Positions 1 to 5,168 of a stretch of DNA of 5,168 bases are shown here, in pieces. The DNA comes from Clostridia bacterium (lineage in GTDB: Bacteria; Bacillota; Clostridia; Oscillospirales; UBA644), in contig JAFPBP010000315.1 in assembly GCA_017424085.1 (NCBI GenBank), positions 1 to 5,168 of the forward strand, in the 5' to 3' direction. The position numbers were made by a program, and so were the translations under genes. The notes under the pieces were generated by a model. The model was not told the DNA's origin and did no database searches. It saw nothing but the letters and a program-made list of their open reading frames with translations. Every line of letters starts with the position of its first letter. Position 1 is the first letter of the stretch.

Positions 1-579
1 AATATCGGCAAGGTCGGCGCGATCGGTGTTCCCGGTTACGGCTGGGAGGTCAAGATCGTCGATGAGGATGCTCAGATCGTTGAGCAGGGCGAAGTCGGTG
101 AGCTTTGCGTAAAGGGCCCCGGCGTTATGACCTGCTACTACCGTGACCCCGCCGCGACCGCAGACGCTCTGCGGGACGGCTGGCTCTACACGGGCGATAT
201 GGCAATGCAGGACGAGGACGGCTTTATCTATCTGGTGGACCGCAAGAAGGACGTGATCATCACGGGTGGCGAAAACCTGTACCCCGTTCAGATCGAAAAC
301 TTCCTTGCAGCCCATCCGAAGATCAAGGACGTGGCGGTCATCGGTCTTCCCGACGTCCGTCTGGGCGAGATCGCAACGGCGATCATTCAGATCAAGCCCG
401 ACATGACCTGCACCGAGGACGAGATCAACGATTTCTGCAGAGATCTGCCCCGCTATAAGCGTCCCCGCAAGATCATCTTTGCAGACGTTCCCCGTAACCC
501 CACGGGCAAGATCGAAAAGCCCCGCCTGCGGAAAATGTACGGCGGCGAAGGTCTCGTTGCATCCCAGAACAAATCCTGA
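1..579 (+). CDS. Class I acyl-CoA ligase (AMP-forming), C-terminal part, 5' end cut by window
   Basis: The frame is open from base 1 and ends in TGA at 577-579, giving 192 residues, roughly the last third of a usual 500-560 residue enzyme of the acyl/aryl-CoA synthetase (ANL) superfamily. These enzymes adenylate a carboxylic acid with ATP and then form the CoA thioester in the cytoplasm. Visible motifs, numbered from the first codon of the window, are GWLYTGD at 60-66 (the conserved aspartate that contacts AMP ribose), DRKKDVIITGGEN at 80-92 (the hinge and A8 loop that moves between half-reactions), and NPTGKIEK at 166-173, where K170 is the expected adenylation lysine. The P-loop and acid-binding pocket lie outside the window, so the substrate cannot be read. 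Its position 20 bases before iorA suggests an aryl acid or another amino-acid-derived acid, but this is inference. A fatty acid or acetate-type substrate remains possible. Confidence 0.93.
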   Translation, partial: NIGKVGAIGVPGYGWEVKIVDEDAQIVEQGEVGELCVKGPGVMTCYYRDPAATADALRDGWLYTGDMAMQDEDGFIYLVDRKKDVIITGGENLYPVQIENFLAAHPKIKDVAVIGLPDVRLGEIATAIIQIKPDMTCTEDEINDFCRDLPRYKRPRKIIFADVPRNPTGKIEKPRLRKMYGGEGLVASQNKS

Positions 580-582
580 CAC

Positions 583-589
583 GAAAGGA
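583..589 (+). promoter_or_regulatory. Ribosome binding site of iorA
   Basis: GAAAGGA lies 10 bases before the ATG at 600 and within the 20-base gap after the upstream ligase stop. It supports this start. The gap has no room for a promoter or terminator, which points to co-transcription with the upstream ligase. Confidence 0.7.
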
Positions 590-599
590 AAACTCTATC

Positions 600-2324
600 A
601 TGAAAAAACTGATGATCGGAAATCAGGCGGTTGCCGCAGGACTCCACGACGGAGGACTGGGCGTGGTTTCCAGCTACCCCGGAACCCCCTCCACCGAGAT
701 TACCGAATTTTTGTCCAAATACGATGACATTCACAGCGAATGGGCTCCCAACGAAAAGGTTGCCGCAGAGGTCGCCTTCGGTGCAAGCCTTGCAGGCGCC
801 CGCTCTGCCTGTGCCATGAAGCACGTGGGCTTGAACGTTGCCGCAGACCCCTTGTTCACCCTCTCCTATACGGGGGTCAACGGAGGCATGGTCATCTGCG
901 TTGCGGACGATCCCGCCATGCATTCCTCTCAGAACGAGCAAGACTCCCGTCACTACGCGGTGGCGGCGAAGGTTCCCATGCTGGAGCCCGCCGATTCCGC
1001 CGAGGCATACTCCTTTGCCCGCTCTGCCTTTGCTCTGTCCGAGCAATTTGACACTCCCGTGCTTCTTCGCATGTGCACCCGCATTGCCCACAGCCAATCC
1101 ATCGTGGAGACGTGGGATGCGGAGCCCGCCGTACGCAAGGAATACGTAAAAAATCCCGCGAAATACATTATGATGCCCGGAAACGCCATCAAGCGCCATC
1201 CCGTGGTAGAGGCGCGCACCGAAGCGCTTCGGGACTTTGCGGAGAATTGTGAATACAACACGGTGGAGATGAATTCCGACGAGATCGGAATCATCACCTC
1301 GGGATGCTCCTATCTTTACGTGAAGGAGGTTTTCGGCGAAAGCGCCAGCATTCTGAAGATCGGAATGCCCTATCCCCTGCCCGTGAAGATCATTCGCGAG
1401 TTTGCCGCCAAAGTCAAAAAGCTTTACGTTATCGAGGAACTGGATCCCATCATTGAGACCCACGTCCGCTCTCTTGGCATTGACGTGATCGGCAAGGAGA
1501 TGTTCTCCCCCTTGGGCGAATTCTCCCAGCAGACCATCGCCGCCGCCTTCGGCATGGAGGCAAAGCCCTCGGTATCTGCGGAATCTCCCATTCCTCCCCG
1601 CCCGCCTATGATGTGCTCGGGCTGTCCCCACAGAGGAATGTTCTACGTTCTGTCCAAGAACAAGATCACCGTTCTGGGCGACATCGGATGCTACACCCTC
1701 GGCGCCGTAGCCCCCCTCAACGCGCTGGATTCCACCCTTTGCATGGGTGCTTCGGTTTCGGGGCTTCACGGATTCAACGCCGCAGGCGGAAGCGACACGG
1801 AGAAGCGCTCCGTGGCGGTCATCGGAGACTCCACGTTCATGCATTCGGGCATGACGGGGCTGGTCAACGTGGCGTATAACGCAACCAATTCCACCGTTAT
1901 CATTCTGGACAACTCCATCACGGGCATGACGGGGCATCAGCAAAACCCCACCACGGGCTACAACATCAAGGGCGATCCTGCCGCAAAGGTAGATCTGGAG
2001 GCTCTGTGCCGCGCTCTGGGGATCAATCGCGTTCGGGTGGTGGATCCCTACGATCTTGCCGCCTGCGAAACGGCGGTCAAGGAGGAGCTGGCAGTTGCCG
2101 AGCCCTCGGTGATCATTTCCCGCCGTCCCTGCGTGCTTCTCAAGAACGTTAAGCTGAATCCTCCCCTGTCCGTGGATGCGGATAAGTGCCGCTCCTGCAA
2201 GCGCTGCATGAAGTTGGGTTGCCCCTCCATCAGCCTGAAGGACGGAAAAGCGAAGATCGACAACACTCTGTGCGTTGGCTGCGGCGTTTGCAAACAACTC
2301 TGCGCCTTTGACGCCATCGGTTAA
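600..2324 (+). CDS. iorA: Indolepyruvate ferredoxin oxidoreductase, alpha subunit
   Basis: This 574-residue protein is the large catalytic subunit of indolepyruvate (arylpyruvate) ferredoxin oxidoreductase. The enzyme uses thiamine diphosphate (TPP) to interconvert arylpyruvate + CoA with aryl-acetyl-CoA + CO2, passing electrons to ferredoxin in the cytoplasm. Domains in order: an N-terminal pyrimidine-type domain with YPGTPSTE at 26-33 and EWAPNEKVAAE at 47-57; a middle transketolase-C-like region around 220-320; the TPP/Mg domain with MMCSGCPHRG at 337-346, GDIGCYTLG at 360-368 and GDS at 409-411 followed by N438; and a C-terminal ferredoxin domain. The ferredoxin domain has two cysteine sets for [4Fe-4S] clusters: C530, C533, C536, C541 and C558, C561, C564, C568. 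The first set has the C-x4-CP spacing seen in this family. The second ends in CA rather than the usual CP. Length is slightly short of the roughly 600 residues common in the family, but all domains are present. iorB follows directly. The oxidative or reductive direction cannot be read from the sequence. Confidence 0.97.
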   Translation: MKKLMIGNQAVAAGLHDGGLGVVSSYPGTPSTEITEFLSKYDDIHSEWAPNEKVAAEVAFGASLAGARSACAMKHVGLNVAADPLFTLSYTGVNGGMVICVADDPAMHSSQNEQDSRHYAVAAKVPMLEPADSAEAYSFARSAFALSEQFDTPVLLRMCTRIAHSQSIVETWDAEPAVRKEYVKNPAKYIMMPGNAIKRHPVVEARTEALRDFAENCEYNTVEMNSDEIGIITSGCSYLYVKEVFGESASILKIGMPYPLPVKIIREFAAKVKKLYVIEELDPIIETHVRSLGIDVIGKEMFSPLGEFSQQTIAAAFGMEAKPSVSAESPIPPRPPMMCSGCPHRGMFYVLSKNKITVLGDIGCYTLGAVAPLNALDSTLCMGASVSGLHGFNAAGGSDTEKRSVAVIGDSTFMHSGMTGLVNVAYNATNSTVIILDNSITGMTGHQQNPTTGYNIKGDPAAKVDLEALCRALGINRVRVVDPYDLAACETAVKEELAVAEPSVIISRRPCVLLKNVKLNPPLSVDADKCRSCKRCMKLGCPSISLKDGKAKIDNTLCVGCGVCKQLCAFDAIG

Positions 2325-2330
2325 AGGAGG
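2324..2330 (+). promoter_or_regulatory. Strong ribosome binding site of iorB overlapping the iorA stop
   Basis: AAGGAGG is a full Shine-Dalgarno match whose first base is the last base of the iorA TAA (2322-2324). It sits 8 bases before the iorB ATG at 2339. This arrangement is expected to couple translation of the two subunits and fixes the iorB start. Confidence 0.85.
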
Positions 2331-2338
2331 AGAAAGCC

Positions 2339-2911
2339 ATGAAAACCAAAAGCGTAATGATCGTAGGCGTCGGCGGACAGGGAAGCCTGCTGGCATCCAA
2401 GCTGCTGGGGCGCCTGCTGACCGACGAGGGATACGACGTGAAGGTGAGCGAGGTCCACGGCATGAGCCAGCGCGGCGGATCGGTAGTAACCTACGTAAGA
2501 TACGGAGATAAGGTCTACTCCCCCATCGTTACCGAGGGAGAGGCAGACGTCATCATTTCCTTTGAGAAATTAGAAGCAGCGCGCTACGCACGCTATCTGA
2601 AGCAGGGCGGAAAGATCGTTGTCAACACCCAGCAGATCGACCCCATGCCCGTAATCATCGGAGCGGCGGAATACCCCGACGGCGTTTTGACCGAGCTGAC
2701 CGACAAGGGCGTGAGCGTTCAGGCATTGGATGCACTGTCTCTGGCAAACGAGGCAGGCTCCCCCAAAACCGTTAACATCGTTCTGATGGGATGCGCATCC
2801 AAGGAATTCGATATTCCCTACGACCGCTGGATCAAAGCCATCGAAAACACCGTTGCACCAAAATTCGTCGAGATGAACAAGAAAGCATTCGATCTCGGAT
2901 ATCACGCATAA
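2339..2911 (+). CDS. iorB: Indolepyruvate ferredoxin oxidoreductase, beta subunit
   Basis: This 190-residue protein is the small subunit that pairs with IorA. It belongs to the pyruvate/ketoisovalerate oxidoreductase gamma-type domain family, which in related enzymes takes part in CoA binding and subunit assembly. The glycine-rich N-terminal stretch at 8-15 (IVGVGGQG) and EVHGMSQRGG at 38-47 are the family signatures, and the length is that of a normal single-domain beta subunit. It has no cysteine cluster motif, as expected, since the iron-sulfur centres are in IorA. The start is set by the strong ribosome binding site 8 bases upstream, and the gene follows iorA by 14 bases. A homologous gamma subunit of another 2-oxoacid oxidoreductase is the only real alternative, and the iorA neighbour argues against it. 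Confidence 0.96.
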   Translation: MKTKSVMIVGVGGQGSLLASKLLGRLLTDEGYDVKVSEVHGMSQRGGSVVTYVRYGDKVYSPIVTEGEADVIISFEKLEAARYARYLKQGGKIVVNTQQIDPMPVIIGAAEYPDGVLTELTDKGVSVQALDALSLANEAGSPKTVNIVLMGCASKEFDIPYDRWIKAIENTVAPKFVEMNKKAFDLGYHA

Positions 2912-2934
2912 CCCCCGCACCCCCCACATTGAAA

Positions 2935-2941
2935 GAAGAGG
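2935..2941 (+). promoter_or_regulatory. Weak ribosome binding site of the paaK-type gene
   Basis: GAAGAGG lies 12 bases before the ATG at 2954. It is a poorer match and more distant than the sites of iorB and the ACT gene. The 42-base gap holding it is C-rich and has no hairpin I can see, so transcription probably runs through. Confidence 0.5.
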
Positions 2942-2953
2942 CGAAACTTAACC

Positions 2954-4264
2954 ATGGAAGAACAACGCTACTACCAAAAAGAAATCGAGACCATGCCCGT
3001 AGATGAGCTGAAAAAGCTTCAGTCGGAAAAGCTGGTCAAACAGGTCAAGCACGTATACGAGAACGTTCCCTATTACCGTGCTCTGATGGATGAAAAGGGC
3101 GTAAAACCCGAGGATATCCACGGGATCGAGGATCTTCACCTTCTCCCCTTCCTGACCAAAAGCGACCTGAGAGACGCTTATCCCTACGGTCTTCTGGCAG
3201 TTCCTCTGGAAGATTGCGTACGCATTCAATCCACCTCGGGAACAACGGGACGTCGCGTGGTTGCATTCTACACCCAGAAGGACGTTGACCTTTGGGAGGA
3301 TTGCTGTGCCCGCGCCATCGTCGCCGCAGGCGGCACCAAGCAAGACGTTTGTCAGGTAGCGTACGGCTATGGTCTGTTCACGGGCGGTCCCGGTCTGAAC
3401 GGTGGCTCCCATCGCGTTGGATGTCTGACCCTTCCCATGTCCTCGGGCAACACCGAGCGACAGATCCAATTCATGACCGATCTGAATGCAACGATCCTCT
3501 GCTGCACCCCCTCTTATGCGGCATACCTCGGGGAATCGCTGGTAGAAAAGGGATACAAGCCCGAGGATATTCCTCTGAAGGCGGGTATTTTCGGCGCAGA
3601 GCCCTGGACCGAGGAAATGAGACAGGGCATCGAAAAGACCTTGGGAATCAAGGCGTACGATATTTACGGGCTGACCGAGACCTCCGGTCCGGGGGTAGCC
3701 TTTGAATGCTGCGAGCAATCGGGCATGCACATCAACGAGGATCACTTCCTCGCCGAGATCATCGATCCCGATACGGGCGAGGTTCTCCCCGAGGGAAGCA
3801 AGGGCGAGCTGGTCTTCACCTCTCTTGACAAGGAAGCCTTCCCCCTGCTCCGCTACCGCACCCGCGACATCTGCGTGCTCTCCCGCAAGCCCTGCTCCTG
3901 CGGCAGAACCCACATCAAGATGTCCAAGCCCATGGGACGCAGCGACGATATGCTCATCATCCGCGGCGTCAACGTCTTCCCCAGCCAGATCGAAACGGTT
4001 CTGCTCAATGAGGGGTATCAGCCCAACTATCAGATCGTGGTAGACCGTGTGAACAACACCGACACCTTCGACGTAAACGTAGAAATGAGCCCCGAGCAGT
4101 TCTCCGATACGGTCAGCGGCGTGACCGCTCTGGAAAAATCCCTGGCAGGAGCTCTGAAGACCATGCTTGGGATCAACCCCACCGTCCATCTGGTTGCCCC
4201 CAAGAGCATTACCCGCAGCGAAGGCAAAGCGGTGCGCATAATCGACAAGAGAAAATTGATCTGA
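2954..4264 (+). CDS. paaK: Phenylacetate-CoA ligase family protein (AMP-forming)
   Basis: This 436-residue protein has the full length and layout of PaaK, which makes phenylacetyl-CoA from phenylacetate, ATP and CoA with release of AMP and diphosphate. The N-terminus with ETMPVDELKKLQSEKL and VYENVPYYR is typical of the family and supports the ATG at 2954. Further motifs are the P-loop STSGTTG at 93-99, YGLTETSG at 238-245, LLRYRTRD at 298-305 with the ribose-contacting D305, a CSCGR segment at 314-318 common in this family, GRSDDMLIIRGVNVFPSQIE at 328-347 (hinge), and RSEGKAVR at 421-428, where K425 is the expected catalytic lysine. It follows iorB by 42 bases and is followed by an ACT gene, an arrangement seen in many anaerobes. 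No aerobic paa genes are in the window, so the product probably feeds IorAB rather than ring epoxidation. Indoleacetate or hydroxyphenylacetate are equally possible substrates. Confidence 0.93.
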   Translation: MEEQRYYQKEIETMPVDELKKLQSEKLVKQVKHVYENVPYYRALMDEKGVKPEDIHGIEDLHLLPFLTKSDLRDAYPYGLLAVPLEDCVRIQSTSGTTGRRVVAFYTQKDVDLWEDCCARAIVAAGGTKQDVCQVAYGYGLFTGGPGLNGGSHRVGCLTLPMSSGNTERQIQFMTDLNATILCCTPSYAAYLGESLVEKGYKPEDIPLKAGIFGAEPWTEEMRQGIEKTLGIKAYDIYGLTETSGPGVAFECCEQSGMHINEDHFLAEIIDPDTGEVLPEGSKGELVFTSLDKEAFPLLRYRTRDICVLSRKPCSCGRTHIKMSKPMGRSDDMLIIRGVNVFPSQIETVLLNEGYQPNYQIVVDRVNNTDTFDVNVEMSPEQFSDTVSGVTALEKSLAGALKTMLGINPTVHLVAPKSITRSEGKAVRIIDKRKLI

Positions 4265-4269
4265 AGGAG
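4264..4269 (+). promoter_or_regulatory. Ribosome binding site of the ACT gene overlapping the paaK stop
   Basis: AAGGAG begins on the last base of the TGA at 4262-4264 and ends 8 bases before the ATG at 4278. It is the same stop-overlapping layout as between iorA and iorB and suggests translational coupling. Confidence 0.8.
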
Positions 4270-4277
4270 ATGACCTT

Positions 4278-4709
4278 ATGTCTTTGAAGCAGTTAACCGT
4301 TTTCGTAGAAAACAAGCAGGGTGCGTTGGCACAGATCACCGATACGCTGGCGCTCCATAACGTAAACATTCGCGCTCTCTCCATTGCAGACACCCGTGAT
4401 TTCGGCATTCTTCGTCTCATCGTAAACGATATCGAAACCGCAAAGAAGACCCTGACCGAGGAAGAATATCTGATCAAGATCACCGACGTGGTGGGCGTCA
4501 AGATCGGAGACGAGCCCGGAAAGCTGTCCAAGGCGCTGGCAGTTCTGGACAATGCGGGAATCAATATGGAATACCTGTACGCCTTCATGGCACGCACCGA
4601 AAAGCACGCCTACGTGGTGCTTCGCGTGGAGAACAACGAAGTTGCGGAGGAAGCGCTGGTCCGTGAGGGCTTCCACCTGATCACCGACGCAGACGTCTGC
4701 AAGCTTTGA
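4278..4709 (+). CDS. Tandem ACT-domain protein, probable amino acid sensor
   Basis: This 143-residue protein consists of two ACT domains and nothing else. The first spans about 3-66, with the ligand-loop pattern ENKQGAL at 11-17 (G15) and NVNIRALSIAD at 28-38. The second spans about 70-143, with GDEPGKL at 77-83 (G81) and GINMEYLYAF at 94-103. ACT domains bind amino acids and usually control an attached or partner enzyme. There is no catalytic or DNA-binding domain here, so it probably acts by binding another protein. Stand-alone double-ACT proteins are often encoded beside PaaK-type ligases. An aromatic amino acid is the natural guess for the ligand, but neither ligand nor partner is shown by the sequence. 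The gene is 13 bases from the ligase stop and is the last gene before the terminator. Confidence 0.9.
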   Translation: MSLKQLTVFVENKQGALAQITDTLALHNVNIRALSIADTRDFGILRLIVNDIETAKKTLTEEEYLIKITDVVGVKIGDEPGKLSKALAVLDNAGINMEYLYAFMARTEKHAYVVLRVENNEVAEEALVREGFHLITDADVCKL

Positions 4710-4715
4710 TCTTAC

Positions 4716-4752
4716 AAAAAAACGCGAGCATCTGACGTGCAGATGCTCCGCG
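4716..4752 (-). terminator. Intrinsic terminator for minus-strand transcription
   Basis: The arms AGCATCTG (4727-4734) and CAGATGCT (4740-4747) pair perfectly around a 5-base loop. The stem extends through CGCG (4723-4726 with 4749-4752) past one bulged C at 4748. Read on the minus strand, the stem is followed at once by seven Ts (complement of 4716-4722), the classical intrinsic form. Read on the plus strand there is no T tract after it. It therefore suits the end of the AT-rich minus-strand gene to the right, and may also protect the 3' end of the operon mRNA. Confidence 0.8.
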
Positions 4753-4768
4753 CCGTAAACAAACGATA

Positions 4769-4804
4769 AACGCCGACAGGATTCTTGTCGGCGTTCGTTT
4801 TATT
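4769..4804 (+). terminator. Intrinsic terminator of the ligase-iorAB-paaK-ACT operon
   Basis: AACGCCGACA (4769-4778) and TGTCGGCGTT (4786-4795) form a perfect 10-base-pair stem with a 7-base loop. It is followed on the plus strand by CGTTTTATT, a modest T-rich tail. It lies 60 bases after the ACT stop. On the minus strand the hairpin is followed by a T-rich but interrupted stretch, so weak bidirectional action is possible. Confidence 0.8.
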
Positions 4805-4843
4805 CAGTTTGATAAATAGGAATTTGTTGAACTGTTTGTTTTA

Positions 4844-5168
4844 TCAAAACTTATACTTTTCAAAATCAAGTGGTTTTGCATTGAATTTTTTAATAAAAAA
4901 CTCATTGATGTAAAAAGCAGGTTTACTGTTTAATGATAATTGCTCCACACGCAAAATGATCGATTCAATAAACGCATCAACATTGATTTTATACGGATAT
5001 TTGCCATTGTACAGCATAAAAGTAATTACGGTATCATCATTAGATAAGGTATATTCCAACACATCCTGCACATTCGGCATTTTTAGTTGAGAGTAAAATT
5101 CTTCCTTATCAAGTGCAACACTGAAAACATATTTTCTCATAAAAGTATCATAGTTAACAATGCCGTTC
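4844..5168 (-). CDS. Unrecognised protein, C-terminal part, 5' end probably outside window
   Basis: The minus-strand frame ends in TGA (complement of 4844-4846). It has an ATG at 5140-5138 that would give 98 residues, but there is no ribosome binding site before it, and the frame stays open upstream to the window edge (residues NGIVNYDTF precede the Met). I therefore read it as the C-terminal portion of a longer protein, at least 107 residues. It is rich in Phe, Tyr, Lys, Asn and Ile, has no cysteines, no clear membrane segment and no motif I recognise. The pattern suggests a small soluble alpha/beta fold. Its DNA is clearly AT-rich, unlike the operon to its left, which may reflect acquired DNA. 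An intrinsic terminator facing it at 4752-4716 supports real transcription from this strand. A degraded or non-coding stretch cannot be excluded. Confidence 0.6.
   Translation of the reverse strand, partial: NGIVNYDTFMRKYVFSVALDKEEFYSQLKMPNVQDVLEYTLSNDDTVITFMLYNGKYPYKINVDAFIESIILRVEQLSLNSKPAFYINEFFIKKFNAKPLDFEKYKF

Noticed and set aside
453..2396. A 647-codon open frame on the minus strand opposite iorA
   Set aside because: It is a shadow frame produced by the GC-rich codon use of iorA on the other strand. Its translation is low complexity in type (many Gly, His, Ala, Arg), has no family motif, and overlaps a certain gene completely.
2912..2953. Possible promoter, terminator or small RNA in the 42-base gap between iorB and the PaaK-type gene
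   Set aside because: The gap is C-rich with no hairpin and no -10/-35-like pair. It holds only a weak ribosome binding site, so it looks like a plain operon spacer.
2948..4597. A 549-codon open frame on the minus strand opposite the PaaK-type gene and part of the ACT gene
   Set aside because: It spans two well-supported plus-strand genes and the gap between them, has no recognisable domain, and is explained by codon bias of the real genes.
4808..4848. Inverted repeat TTTGATAAA / TTTATCAAA with a 23-base spacer
   Set aside because: It is nine A/T-rich bases in an AT-rich stretch with a long loop and no T tract. This is close to what chance would give, and it partly overlaps the end of the minus-strand frame.
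1..5168. Search for CRISPR repeats, tRNA genes, insertion sequence ends, phage or defence genes and other unusual systems
   Set aside because: No spaced direct repeats, tRNA-like folds, transposase or nuclease motifs were seen. Apart from the unrecognised right-edge frame, the window is explained by known metabolic families.

Overview
The window looks like part of the chromosome of a strict anaerobe, most likely a gut or rumen member of the Clostridia (Oscillospirales-like). This assignment is an inference. It rests on the oxygen-sensitive ferredoxin-linked enzyme encoded here, strong AAGGAG-type ribosome binding sites, and short intrinsic terminators. No rRNA or other phylogenetic marker is present.

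Positions 1-4709 hold five genes on the plus strand, very probably one operon that begins before the window. In order they are: the C-terminal part of a class I acyl-CoA (AMP-forming) ligase cut by the left edge; iorA and iorB, the two subunits of indolepyruvate ferredoxin oxidoreductase; a PaaK-type phenylacetate-CoA ligase; and a small tandem ACT-domain protein. Gaps between genes are 20, 14, 42 and 13 bases. Two of the ribosome binding sites begin on the last base of the preceding stop codon.

Together the genes form a module that links aryl acids (phenylacetate, indoleacetate, hydroxyphenylacetate), their CoA thioesters and the matching aryl-2-oxoacids. One ligase or both would make aryl-acetyl-CoA from the free acid with ATP. 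IorAB interconverts aryl-acetyl-CoA + CO2 + reduced ferredoxin with arylpyruvate + CoA. With AMP-forming ligases as neighbours, the reductive direction (salvage of environmental aryl acids into Phe, Tyr and Trp) is at least as plausible as oxidative aromatic amino acid fermentation. The ACT protein is a plausible amino acid sensor for the module. This gene set is a known type of cluster, not a new system.

Positions 4710-4843 are an intergenic region with two hairpins that face opposite ways: one suits termination from the right-hand (minus-strand) gene, the other suits termination of the operon. Beyond them, base composition changes sharply from GC-rich to clearly AT-rich. A minus-strand reading frame there (stop at 4844) stays open to the right edge of the window, so it is probably the C-terminal part of a longer protein that I do not recognise.
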